In this document: positions 16,357-23,876 of the stretch, in pieces | How positions within the stretch are numbered: the stretch's first letter is position 1 | Layout: every line of letters begins with the position of its first letter | Source of the DNA: Siminovitchia acidinfaciens | GTDB taxonomy: Bacteria; Bacillota; Bacilli; Bacillales; Bacillaceae_C | Direction of reading: 5' to 3' | Length of the DNA stretch: 64,000 nt | NCBI RefSeq assembly: GCF_003605385.1 | Contig: NZ_QYTV02000001.1 | Location: forward strand, 274,946 to 338,945 | Made by a program: the position numbers and the translations under genes | Notes under the pieces: generated by a model | The model's input: only the letters and a program-made list of their open reading frames with translations | Told to the model about the DNA's origin: nothing | Databases searched by the model: none

Positions 16357-17712
16357 CTATTTAAGAAACAACTTGATGCTCTTTAATGCATTTTTCACAT
16401 TTGGATAGCGAAAAGGGATATCGAATAGAGTCGTCTGTTTCAGGACGCTTTTTTTATGGGAAAAAACGTCAAAGCTGCTCTTGCCGTGATAGGCGCCGAT
16501 TCCACTTGTTCCGACCCCGCCGAACGGCAAATAGGGCGATGCGGCATGATAAACAGTGTCATTGACACACCCGCCTCCAAAAGAGACCGAGTTTAGTATT
16601 TTCTTCTGTATCCCTGTGCCTTCGGTAAAAAGATACAGAGCGAGCGGATTTGGATGCGTATGGATGCTTTCGATTACGTCATCGAGATTTTTGTATTCCA
16701 TGATTGGAAGGATGGGTCCGAAAATTTCCTCTTCCATGATCGGGTCTTCCCATGTGATGCCTGTAAGAACAGTGGGTTCGATGGATAATTCTTCTCTGCT
16801 GGCATTTCCACCTGTAAAAATGTCCCCCTGATTCAGAAATGAAGTGAGCCGGTTGAAATGCCTTTCGCTGACGATTCGCGTCAAGGACCGCCCGCCGAAA
16901 ATTTCTTGAATGGCTTCTTTTAAAAAGCTTAAAAATTGCTCCTTGATCCCCTTGTGGACATACAAATAATCAGGTGCGATGCACGTTTGTCCTGCGTTCG
17001 TAAATTTTCCCCAGGCAATCCGTTTGGCGGCCAGTTTCAAATTTGCGTCCTCATGAACGATACAGGGACTTTTTCCGCCCAGCTCTAATGTGACAGGTGT
17101 GAGGTGTTTAGCGGCAGCTTCCATCACCGTTTTTCCGACAGACACACTGCCAGTGAAGAAAATCTTGTCAAACTTTTCTTGGAGAAGGGATTGGCTTGTC
17201 TCCACTCCGCCTTGAACAACAGCAATGTATTTTTCCGGATAAATCTCCCGGATTATTTTTGAAAAAACCTCAGAAGTCCGCGGAGTCAGCTCCGATGGCT
17301 TGACGATCGCGCAGTTCCCGGCGGCGATTGCCCCAATCAAAGGGGCAGCTGCCAGTTGAAACGGATAATTCCATGGAGAAATAATCAATGCTGTCCCATA
17401 AGGTTCTGAGTAAATATAGCTGGCCGAACCGATATGGGTGAGCGGCGTCTTCACTTTGACAGGCTTTGCCCATGACCGCAGCTTGCTGATTGTGAACCGG
17501 AGTTCTTCCAATATGATCCCGACTTCAGTCGAGTACGCTTCAAATTCGGATTTATTCAGGTCATCATTAAGTGCCGTGATGAGTTCGGTTTCGTACAGCT
17601 TGACGGCGCTCCTCAATTTTTCAAGGGCATTCAGGCGGAAGGCGATATCCTTTGTTTGATTTGTCCGGAAAAAATCGCGCTGTTTTGTAACAAGAGATTC
17701 ATAGGATTCCAT
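16357..17712 (-). CDS. Aldehyde dehydrogenase, class 3 type
   Basis: This NAD(P)-dependent dehydrogenase oxidises an aldehyde to the acid. Its 451 residues are the short length of class 3/fatty aldehyde dehydrogenases such as B. subtilis YwdH. Active-site features are ELGGKSPCIV, with the general-base glutamate at about residue 209, and the nucleophile cysteine in FTNAGQTCIAPDY (about 243). A C-terminal hydrophobic or basic tail (NALKSIKLFLK) may touch the membrane. It is 12 bases downstream of the reductase-like gene on the same strand. The pair suggests turnover of a long-chain acyl or aldehyde compound, one enzyme making and the other oxidising the aldehyde; that pairing is inference. Confidence 0.9.
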   Translation of the reverse strand: MESYESLVTKQRDFFRTNQTKDIAFRLNALEKLRSAVKLYETELITALNDDLNKSEFEAYSTEVGIILEELRFTISKLRSWAKPVKVKTPLTHIGSASYIYSEPYGTALIISPWNYPFQLAAAPLIGAIAAGNCAIVKPSELTPRTSEVFSKIIREIYPEKYIAVVQGGVETSQSLLQEKFDKIFFTGSVSVGKTVMEAAAKHLTPVTLELGGKSPCIVHEDANLKLAAKRIAWGKFTNAGQTCIAPDYLYVHKGIKEQFLSFLKEAIQEIFGGRSLTRIVSERHFNRLTSFLNQGDIFTGGNASREELSIEPTVLTGITWEDPIMEEEIFGPILPIMEYKNLDDVIESIHTHPNPLALYLFTEGTGIQKKILNSVSFGGGCVNDTVYHAASPYLPFGGVGTSGIGAYHGKSSFDVFSHKKSVLKQTTLFDIPFRYPNVKNALKSIKLFLK

Positions 17713-17724
17713 AAGACAGTCTCC

Positions 17725-18810
17725 TTATCTGATCTTGATATGTTTACTCGAGTCATTTTTGTGTTGTTTGTAAAATTGTACCATAGGAGTGATGACTACT
17801 TTGAAATCAGGGCAGGTAATGCCTGAACCTTTCAAATCCTCCTGTGCTTGCGTGCTGTCATATTCCGCCATACAAGAAAAATAGTCCAAGGCCTCTTTTT
17901 CCACCCGGGTCCATTTTCTAAAGGCGCGGATGGATAGGAACCATCTTGCGACGGAAAGGGGTATCGTTCCAAGAGGCTTTCTTCCGAGAAGCTCTTCCAT
18001 GAGCGTCCGATACACGTCTTTTACGCGATAAGGGTTGGGGTCTGTCAAATGGTAAGTTTTTCGAGCACCTTGATCGGCATGTGCCAAATAAACCGTTGCC
18101 TTCAATATATAATCTATGGGCACGAAATTTCCCGTGGCCTGGCCTTTCCCCAAGTAGGGAATAAACGGAAAAAATTTCAGCCGATCAAAAAAAATCAACA
18201 TGAAATAGGGGCCGTCAAATTTGGTCGTCTTACCTGTAATTGAGTCGCCGACGACGATTCCCGGGCGGATAATGGTTACTGGCAACCCTTGATCGAGCAG
18301 CTTTTTCACAAGTACTTCGGCTTCATACTTCGTATGTTCATAATGATTTTTGAAGTTTTGATTCATTTCGAGCTCAGCTTCAAGAATTCGACCTTCCCTT
18401 TTTCCGGCGACATACGCCGTGCTGAAGTAGACATACCGCTCGAGTTTGGGCAGGGTCTGGACCCAGTCATTCATATTCCTGGTACCTTCCACATTGACCG
18501 TTTGGGCGATTTTTTCAGGAACAGCGAGGTCATAGACCGCCGCCAGATGAAAAACATGCGTCACTTCCTGTAACGGAGTGTCTATGTCCAGATTGGATTT
18601 CGTAATATCCCCAGTTACCAAAGTAAATAAATTTCCTTCAATATGTAATTCTTCCTTTAACTTTTCCAGTTCAAGCTTCGCTTTTTCCAAAAACTGCTGC
18701 TGTACAAGCAGATAGATTTGCTTTGCATGATATCCATTTTCTAACATATGTTTAATTAGAGTAGAGGCGATGAATCCAGGGTAGCCAGTAAAAAAGTAAG
18801 TCTTGGACAT
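17725..18810 (-). CDS. SDR family oxidoreductase, fatty acyl-CoA/thioester reductase type
   Basis: This 361-residue extended SDR has a Rossmann motif TGYPGFIAS (8-16), the acidic residue loop, HLAAVYDL near 92-99, and the catalytic YxxxK in YEHTKYEAEVL (about 155-160). The sequence order (male-sterility/NAD_binding_4 type, with RPGIVVGDSITG) is that of reductases that release acyl thioesters as aldehyde or alcohol and of related nucleoside-sugar epimerases. The start ATG has AAGGGGG nine bases before. It is the first gene of a two-gene operon with the aldehyde dehydrogenase. The precise substrate is unknown. Confidence 0.8.
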   Translation of the reverse strand: MSKTYFFTGYPGFIASTLIKHMLENGYHAKQIYLLVQQQFLEKAKLELEKLKEELHIEGNLFTLVTGDITKSNLDIDTPLQEVTHVFHLAAVYDLAVPEKIAQTVNVEGTRNMNDWVQTLPKLERYVYFSTAYVAGKREGRILEAELEMNQNFKNHYEHTKYEAEVLVKKLLDQGLPVTIIRPGIVVGDSITGKTTKFDGPYFMLIFFDRLKFFPFIPYLGKGQATGNFVPIDYILKATVYLAHADQGARKTYHLTDPNPYRVKDVYRTLMEELLGRKPLGTIPLSVARWFLSIRAFRKWTRVEKEALDYFSCMAEYDSTQAQEDLKGSGITCPDFKVVITPMVQFYKQHKNDSSKHIKIR

Positions 18811-18881
18811 GAAAAATACCCCCTTGCTAGATTAAAATTTTTCGAGATGGAAATTTTTTAAAAAAAAGGATAAAAAAATTA

Positions 18882-18911
18882 TTTACAACATCCTCTATTC
18901 GGGTATATACT
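18882..18911 (+). promoter_or_regulatory. SigmaA promoter of the small gene at 18943
   Basis: TTTACA (18882-18887) and TATACT (18906-18911) are separated by 18 bp, and followed within 35 bases by AAAGGAGTGAC and an ATG. Confidence 0.65.
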
Positions 18912-18942
18912 AAAAACACTAAAAAAAAGGAGTGACAAATTT

Positions 18943-19035
18943 ATGAACAAATCTACAAAGTCTGGAATTATCTTCGCGGTTGTGCATACTGTCTTTTTCT
19001 TAAATTTGGCTTTAGACCTATCATTCCTTTCTTAG
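18943..19035 (+). CDS. Small hydrophobic protein, 30 residues
   Basis: A short gene with complete signals: a sigmaA-like promoter, an AAAGGAGTGAC ribosome site seven bases before ATG, 30 codons ending in TAG, and a Rho-independent terminator 65 bases on. The peptide begins MNKSTKSG, then has one hydrophobic helix (IIFAVVHTVFFLNLALDL) with a central histidine, and ends SFLS. I recognise no family. It lies between the divergent reductase operon and the MscS-like channel gene and has no partner. Expression is likely from the signals; function is open (membrane micropeptide, or toxin-like peptide). Confidence 0.6.
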   Translation: MNKSTKSGIIFAVVHTVFFLNLALDLSFLS

Positions 19036-19046
19036 TCTCACTTCTA

Positions 19047-19060
19047 TTAAAGCGCTTTCA
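19047..19060 (+). promoter_or_regulatory. Possible cre site (CcpA)
   Basis: TTAAAGCGCTTTCA fits the Bacillus cre consensus TGWAANCGNTNWCA with one mismatch (T for G at position 2). It lies after the small gene and 190 bases before the channel gene, so a regulated target is not obvious. Confidence 0.35.
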
Positions 19061-19100
19061 AAGAGTTTCTTCAATATATCACTTCTATACTTACCAAAAC

Positions 19101-19130
19101 GGGCTCTCTGTTAAAGAGAGAGTCTTTTTT
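19101..19130 (+). terminator. Terminator of the small gene
   Basis: A GGCTCTCT arm (19102-19109) pairs with AGAGAGTC (near 19117-19124) with one G-T pair, followed by TTTTTT. Confidence 0.75.
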
Positions 19131-19171
19131 GTGCGGTTATCCTCAAATTTGAATTATTTACCAAGTTAATT

Positions 19172-19197
19172 GTTTAATTCTCCTCCTTATAAGGTAT
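19172..19197 (+). promoter_or_regulatory. Candidate sigmaB promoter for the MscS-like channel
   Basis: GTTTAA (19172-19177), 14 bp, AGGTAT (19192-19197) matches the sigmaB consensus GTTTAA-N13-15-GGGTAT with one mismatch. The ribosome site begins 22 bases later. General-stress control would suit an osmotic safety channel. Confidence 0.5.
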
Positions 19198-19235
19198 AGG
19201 ACGTAAAAGATACTTTGTAAGGAGGAGATTTGCAG

Positions 19236-20885
19236 ATGAGATATGACTTTACCGATTGGATATCCATTTATTTGGCTAAGCTGCCAAACCTCATATGGGC
19301 ACTGATTGTCCTGTTGATTGGATGGATTGTTGCAAAAGCCATTGGAAAAGCGGTTGAAAAACTATTAAGGAAAACAAGCTGGGATGAAAAACTTTTCAGC
19401 AGAAGAAATGTCCCGGACGGTGATCCAGGCAAGAAAAGAATTAATACAAATGAAATGATAGGCAAAATCGTCTACTATGTTTTACTAGTATTTGTCTTTA
19501 TGATTTTCTTCCATATGCTAAATCTTGGAGCTATCGCTTCACCGTTTATGGGCATGTTTGATACAATGCTCGGATTCATTCCGGCTATCCTGAAGGCGGG
19601 CTTGATTCTACTTCTGGCATTCGTGATTGCAAGTCTGCTTAGAATGCTTGTCGAAAAAATCGGTCACAATCCAAAAGTGACAGGCGCCATGAAGAAAATG
19701 AACGTGGCCGAATCTGACACCGAAGGGAAAAAATTCACACATACAGCGGGCAACATCGTCTTTTACTTAGTCATGCTTCTGTTCATTCCAGCTGTGTTAT
19801 CGGCTTTGAACATTAGCGGTATTGCAGAACCGTTCCGGGGAATGCTCGACAGCATGCTCGCGTTCATCCCGAAACTTCTTGCTGCTGCACTTATTTTCTT
19901 TATCGGCTGGCTCGTGGCAAAAATTATCCGCGACCTTGTAACGGGACTGCTTCAATCAGTCGGAACAGAAAAATTGGCAAGTCGTTTGGGCTTGGACAAA
20001 ATTTTGGGCGGAACTACGCTATCATCCGTAATCGGCACAATCATATTCGTACTCATCATGATTCCAATTGTTATCTCAGCACTTGACCAATTGCAGATCC
20101 GTGCCATCACAGCTCCGGCCATTGCCATGCTGAATGACATCATGACGATGATTCCGAATATTATTATTGCGGTTCTTCTGATCATGCTTGGCATCTGGAT
20201 TGGAAAATGGGTACGTCAAATCGTGGCGAACCTTTTACAAAGAGTCGGGTTTGATTCGTTGACACGCAAAATGGAAATCGGCAACTGGAAGCCGGGTTCA
20301 GGAAAGATGCTCATGTCCGATCTTGTCGGATATATCGCACAGGTCCTTGTTGTCTTCCTATTAACCATTGAAGCTTTGAATCTAGTAAAGCTTGGATTCC
20401 TAGTTACGATGCTGACAGCCATCACGGCCTACTTGCCGATGGTATTGGCTGCAGTTCTTATCCTGGCACTTGGATTGATCGTTGCGAATATCGTTTCCAA
20501 AGTGCTGTCCAACATCTTGACTGGACCAAGCTTTAGAATATTGGCTGCAGTAGCCAAATATGCGATCATTGCGCTTTCCATTTTCATGGCTTTGGATCAG
20601 CTTGGAATTGCAGCGACGATCGTCAACTCCGCGTTCATCTTGATCCTTGGCGGACTGGCCTTAGCATTTGGTTTGGCATTCGGCTTGGGCGGAAAGCAAT
20701 TCGCGAGCAACTACCTGGCAAAACTGGATAAAACGATTGAGCAGACAAATGTAAATAAGAGTACGTCTGGAAATACAGCGGGGAGCGGTGGAACCGCTGG
20801 TTCCTCGGGGATAGGCCCCTCACAGAATCTAAATAGAAAAAGAGGGAAGGGCGGGCCCGAAGACTTCCTGCCGCCGAAAAAATAA
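19236..20885 (+). CDS. Mechanosensitive channel-like protein with repeated TM helices
   Basis: This 549-residue membrane protein is built from repeats of the conserved TM-helix module. Phrases of the type PNLIWALIVLLIGWIVAKAIG, GFIPAILKAGLILLLAFVIA, AFIPKLLAAALIFFIGWLVA, TMIPNIIIAVLLIMLGIWIG and AYLPMVLAAVLILALGLIVA recur about every 85-100 residues. The C-terminal helix pair ends in GLALAFGLAFGLGGKQFASNYLAKL, the pore-lining glycine-alanine helix of MscS-type channels. The cytoplasmic MscS beta-domain is absent, and the tail is Gly/Ser-rich ending GPEDFLPPKK. The ATG at 19236 follows AAGGAGGAG. It is transcribed alone, with a candidate sigmaB promoter and a strong terminator. A 3' remnant of a second copy lies at 22736. 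Confidence 0.85.
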   Translation: MRYDFTDWISIYLAKLPNLIWALIVLLIGWIVAKAIGKAVEKLLRKTSWDEKLFSRRNVPDGDPGKKRINTNEMIGKIVYYVLLVFVFMIFFHMLNLGAIASPFMGMFDTMLGFIPAILKAGLILLLAFVIASLLRMLVEKIGHNPKVTGAMKKMNVAESDTEGKKFTHTAGNIVFYLVMLLFIPAVLSALNISGIAEPFRGMLDSMLAFIPKLLAAALIFFIGWLVAKIIRDLVTGLLQSVGTEKLASRLGLDKILGGTTLSSVIGTIIFVLIMIPIVISALDQLQIRAITAPAIAMLNDIMTMIPNIIIAVLLIMLGIWIGKWVRQIVANLLQRVGFDSLTRKMEIGNWKPGSGKMLMSDLVGYIAQVLVVFLLTIEALNLVKLGFLVTMLTAITAYLPMVLAAVLILALGLIVANIVSKVLSNILTGPSFRILAAVAKYAIIALSIFMALDQLGIAATIVNSAFILILGGLALAFGLAFGLGGKQFASNYLAKLDKTIEQTNVNKSTSGNTAGSGGTAGSSGIGPSQNLNRKRGKGGPEDFLPPKK

Positions 20886-20892
20886 ATAAATA

Positions 20893-20936
20893 CGAGAAAA
20901 TCCCCTTCTGGCGGAAGGGGATTTTCTCGTTATTGG
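20893..20936 (+). terminator. Terminator of the channel gene
   Basis: A perfect 16-bp stem (20893-20908 with 20914-20929) and 5-base loop lie directly behind the stop codon. It is symmetric in A and T runs, so may act in both directions. Confidence 0.85.
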
Positions 20937-21429
20937 ACATGATTATGATAAGTTATCTCCGTATCCCCACAACCTTTAATACTTTTTAATTTGAGCTTTC
21001 TTCTTTGAGTTTGAATGTCAATGCTGCTTGTCTTTTCGAGATGGGCATCCTGTTACTTTTGAAACGCTTTTATTTGTTAAAATAAGCATTTTCTAATCGA
21101 AGAAGTTCTTTTTCAAATTCTAATTGTTCCTTGCAAGACATTGCTGTTTCTTGTATTACCGATTTTAGTTTTCTTTTTTAGAACATAGGAGGCCATCTTT
21201 CGGTTTTTATTTTTGCCCTCCTATTCCTTCATTAAGAATTGTTCTGTTCTATTCGCAATAGGAGAAGGATTATTCTTCTTAAATTCTATGGCAGTGTCTT
21301 GGTAAGAAGCCCCTTTTTTTCACAAAATTTCCTGTTTAACGCTTTTGCGGATGATTAAAAATGTACGCTTTGTGGAATCCTATCATCAATTCAAAAATGA
21401 TATGGAATCAAATGAAAGGAAACGACTTA
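20937..21429. other. Intergenic region without recognised gene
   Basis: About 490 AT-rich bases. The only structure seen is an 8-bp inverted repeat ATAGGAGG (21185-21192) / CCTCCTAT (21217-21224), enclosing a T-rich loop. A short minus-strand frame around 21070-21150 has no ribosome site. The promoter of the GNAT gene must lie at the right end but is not clear. Confidence 0.4.
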
Positions 21430-21990
21430 ATGGATTGGTACGAGAAATTAAATGAATACTTTCCTGCTGAGGAAATGAAATCAAAAGAGCATATGGATAA
21501 ATTATTAAGTGAAATGGGCGATACTTATCATAAAGATGAAGGTCCTCATCATGTGATGATGTACGCAGAGTTTGATAATTTTATTTTTATTGACTATATA
21601 TGGGTTTCATTGAAATCGAGAGGTCAAGGGATAGGTCATTCATTAATCGAAGATATGAAAAAGAAAAACAAGCCGATTTTGTTAGAGGTAGAGCCGATTG
21701 ATTACGATGATTCCGATACAGAAAAAAGATTACGTTTCTATAATCGAGAAGGTTTTATCCATGCTAAGTCCATTGGTTATAATCCCCGTTCACTTGTAAC
21801 AAACAAGCCAGTGGATCTAGAAATACTTTACTGGTCACCGAATGAAAGTGAGACAGAAGAAGATATTTTTAAACAAGTTCAAACAATGTATAAAGATATC
21901 CATTCATATAAAACAAAAGAAATATATGGTAAACCTAGACAAAAAGTAGATGAAGTCGTCACATTTGATGAACAACAAAGTGAAAATTGA
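21430..21990 (+). CDS. GNAT family N-acetyltransferase
   Basis: This 186-residue protein has the GNAT acetyl-CoA binding motif A in LKSRGQGIGHSLIEDMKKK (near 62-80). The strand before it (FIFIDYIWV) and the later RFYNREGFIHAKSIGY segment (motif B) complete the fold. The ATG at 21430 with AAAGGAAA eight bases before is chosen over the frame start at 21361, which lacks a ribosome site. The C-terminal 50 residues are charged and helical (ETEEDIFKQVQTMYKDIHSY). It is a single gene. The substrate cannot be read; similar Bacillus proteins are annotated only as GNAT. Confidence 0.85.
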   Translation: MDWYEKLNEYFPAEEMKSKEHMDKLLSEMGDTYHKDEGPHHVMMYAEFDNFIFIDYIWVSLKSRGQGIGHSLIEDMKKKNKPILLEVEPIDYDDSDTEKRLRFYNREGFIHAKSIGYNPRSLVTNKPVDLEILYWSPNESETEEDIFKQVQTMYKDIHSYKTKEIYGKPRQKVDEVVTFDEQQSEN

Positions 21991-22249
21991 TGAAAAAATG
22001 AAAGTTAAAAAGACCTCGTTCATAAATGTGTTTGTCATGTTATGTGTGTAGGCATACCTTTCCTTTAGTTCATTGTGAAGTAGTAAAAACTGAAATTTCT
22101 TGGTAACCATTTAATGATTCCTCCCTTCCTCTATCAGAGGGAAAAGTTATTTTTGTATAAATTACTTTCATTTTGCAAAGTTTAAGTTATGTAGTTGAGG
22201 TGCTTTTTTTAACTACTGAGCGAAATATTCATCAGGGAGGCAACTATTT

Positions 22250-22555
22250 ATGACACAGCAACAACAAATGCAACAAGCTATTCAATCTGCACAGCAAGCA
22301 CAACAAGCTGTTCAACAAGCTCAAGCTAGCGCTAATCCACAGCAACTCCAACAGGCACAGCAACAGCTGCAACAAGCACAGCAGCAAATTCAACAAGCTC
22401 AACAACAAGCTGGAGCACAAGCGAATGCACAACAACAGCAACAATTACAACAGGCACAGCAACAGCTACAACAGGCCCAACAACAAATTCAGCAAGCACA
22501 GGCTACAGCTCAAGTGCAACAAAGTTCCGCTCAACAACAAAATGGATATCAATAA
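22250..22555 (+). CDS. Glutamine-rich coiled-coil repeat protein
   Basis: This 101-residue protein has 57 glutamines by count (56%), with alanine as the next residue. Most of it is a heptad-like repeat of the form LQQAQQQ / IQQAQQQ (clear at 32-52 and again at 66-86), which predicts a coiled coil or an amphipathic helix with Leu/Ile and Ala on one face. No signal peptide, Cys, Trp or charged residues are visible. The ATG has AGGGAGG nine bases before, and a GC-rich hairpin follows the stop, so it looks like a real gene and not mere low-complexity DNA. The codons are mainly CAA. A tRNA-Gln-like sequence with the matching TTG anticodon begins 29 bases after the stop. No family recognised. Confidence 0.7.
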   Translation: MTQQQQMQQAIQSAQQAQQAVQQAQASANPQQLQQAQQQLQQAQQQIQQAQQQAGAQANAQQQQQLQQAQQQLQQAQQQIQQAQATAQVQQSSAQQQNGYQ

Positions 22556-22558
22556 TAC

Positions 22559-22582
22559 AAATCCCCTTTATAGGGGATTTTA
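22559..22582 (+). terminator. Hairpin after the glutamine-rich gene
   Basis: AAATCCCC (22559-22566) pairs with GGGGATTT (22573-22580) around a 6-base loop. The T run is short (TTTTAAT), so read-through into the tRNA-like sequence is possible. Confidence 0.55.
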
Positions 22583-22583
22583 A

Positions 22584-22657
22584 TGGACTATAGCCAAGTG
22601 GTAAGGCAACAGACTTTGACTTCGTGATCGTTGGTTCGAATCCAGCTATTCCGGCCA
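22584..22657 (+). tRNA. tRNA-Gln (TTG), structurally aberrant, possibly a pseudo-tRNA
   Basis: The sequence folds as tRNA-Gln: acceptor TGGACTA (22584-22590), D stem GCC/GGC, anticodon loop CTTTGAC with anticodon TTG at 22616-22618, T arm GTTGG-TTCGAAT-CCAGC, discriminator G, and encoded CCA (22655-22657). It departs from the usual Bacillus tRNA-Gln. The acceptor has a C-T mismatch and ends in a T-G pair. The anticodon stem ACAGA/TTCGT has an A-C mismatch. The variable loop GATC is one base short. It stands alone, outside a tRNA cluster, and directly behind a gene made mostly of glutamine codons. Either a decayed copy or a specialised second tRNA-Gln. Confidence 0.7.
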
Positions 22658-22735
22658 AAATTTTACATATGTTTTATCAAATCTCTAACAAAATTTTTTT
22701 CTGTCAATTCGTGAAGGACCTCCATCTGATTGTGG

Positions 22736-22777
22736 AAAAAAAGCGGACCGGAAGACTTCCTGCCACCGAAGAAATAA
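22736..22777 (+). pseudogene. 3' remnant of an MscS-like channel gene
   Basis: The frame reads KKSGPEDFLPPKK and stop, the same last ten residues as the channel gene ending at 20885. Over the 33 bases of the matching codons there are four differences, all in third positions (or nearly so). A stop codon precedes the segment by a few codons, so only the 3' tip of a gene survives. It is followed by a terminator as in the intact gene. This points to loss of a second channel copy, with the intervening GNAT, glutamine-rich gene and tRNA inserted or left between. Confidence 0.65.
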
Positions 22778-22788
22778 CTAACTCAAAT

Positions 22789-22829
22789 CCCTTCTTCTTG
22801 CTAAGACAGGCAAGAAGGAGGGTTTTCTT
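22789..22829 (+). terminator. Terminator behind the channel remnant
   Basis: CCCTTCTTCTTGC (22789-22801) pairs with GCAAGAAGGAGGG (22810-22822) with one G-T pair, followed by TTTTCTTG. Confidence 0.75.
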
Positions 22830-22946
22830 GTTTAGGGAGTGGAATACTTGACCATAGACACTCGCAATAGTATTCTGGCGATGGCTGGTTGGAAAAAACA
22901 ACTGGCGCAGCGACTTTTTTAAATGTTAAAAAAGGAGAATTTTATT

Positions 22947-23663
22947 ATGCAGAATTTACAAGGTAAGAATGCTCTGATTACTGGAGCGGGAAGAGGAATC
23001 GGCCGGGCAACCGCTATTGCTTTTGCACGCGAAGGAATCAATGTGGGACTTGTTGGAAAAACATTCGATCACCTGGAGAAAGTGGCCAAAGAGCTTGAGG
23101 AATTCGATGTAAAAGTATCTGTGGCAACGGCGGATGTCTCCGATCAAGATTCGGTAACAGCAGCAGTTGAGCACGTTGTATCAGACCTCGGCTCCATAGA
23201 TATTTTGATCAACAATGCGGGGATTGCCAAATTTGGAAAGTTCCTTGAGCTCTCTCCTGAAGAGTTCAAGCGGATCATTGATGTCAACGTCATGGGAATG
23301 TATTATGTGACAAGAGCCGTTCTGCCGGGCATGATGGAAAGAAAGTCTGGGGATATTATTAATATCTCTTCCACCGCCGGTCAAAGAGGCGGGGCGATCA
23401 TGAGTGCATACAGCACTTCGAAATTCGCTGTCTTGGGATTGACGGAGTCCACCATGCAAGAAGCGAGAAAATATAATATCCGCGTATCCGCCTTGACGCC
23501 AAGCACAGTTGCGACTGATCTGGCATTCGCGGAAAACCTGACAGACGGCAACCCTGAAAAAGTGATGCAGCCGGAAGACCTGGCTGAGCTCATGGTTTAC
23601 CAGCTTAAACTGCATCCGCGCGTCTTCCTTAAAGAAGCGGGACTGTGGTCAACGAACCCATAA
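22947..23663 (+). CDS. SDR family oxidoreductase, 3-ketoacyl-ACP reductase-like
   Basis: This is a 238-residue classical short-chain dehydrogenase. The cofactor loop is [10 protein letters not shown] (11-20 region), followed by NNAGIAKFG, the catalytic serine in INISSTAG, and YSTSKFA (Tyr and Lys of the YxxxK). It resembles FabG-like reductases of Bacillus that are not in the fatty-acid operon. The ATG at 22947 follows AAAGGAGAA; an earlier in-frame ATG at 22923 lies upstream of that site. No partner gene. The stop is followed by a GCCCTCC/GGAGGGC hairpin. NADPH-dependent ketone reduction is likely; substrate unknown. Confidence 0.9.
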   Translation: MQNLQGKNALITGAGRGIGRATAIAFAREGINVGLVGKTFDHLEKVAKELEEFDVKVSVATADVSDQDSVTAAVEHVVSDLGSIDILINNAGIAKFGKFLELSPEEFKRIIDVNVMGMYYVTRAVLPGMMERKSGDIINISSTAGQRGGAIMSAYSTSKFAVLGLTESTMQEARKYNIRVSALTPSTVATDLAFAENLTDGNPEKVMQPEDLAELMVYQLKLHPRVFLKEAGLWSTNP

Positions 23664-23670
23664 AGACGAA

Positions 23671-23702
23671 GCCCTCCGGCATTGTGCGGGAGGGCATTGT
23701 CC
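23671..23702 (+). terminator. Terminator after the SDR gene
   Basis: GCCCTCC (23671-23677) pairs with GGAGGGC (23689-23695); the following T run is weak (ATTGTCCTTATT). Confidence 0.6.
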
Positions 23703-23876
23703 TTATTCATAAAATTAATACACACGACTGCTTTGCCCTTGTGTGGGGCTCGCTTTTCATATTTTATTGGAAGTGTTAATTATTAAACAGAAGTTGCTTG
23801 AAACACCATTTTCTCTAAAAAATAATAACTTAATATGAAAACATCCAACTACTTTTTTGAATAAGGGGTAACTTAG

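Noticed and set aside
19180-19227. Anti-Shine-Dalgarno hairpin before the channel gene: CTCCTCCTTA (19180-19189) is complementary to TAAGGAGGAG (19218-19227)
   Set aside because: If the sigmaB-like promoter at 19172-19197 is right, transcription begins after the left arm, so the hairpin would not form in the mRNA. It would matter only for a more upstream promoter.
22244-22444. Leucine/cysteine-rich minus-strand frame opposite the glutamine-rich gene
   Set aside because: It is the mirror of the CAA/CAG repeat, with no ribosome site.
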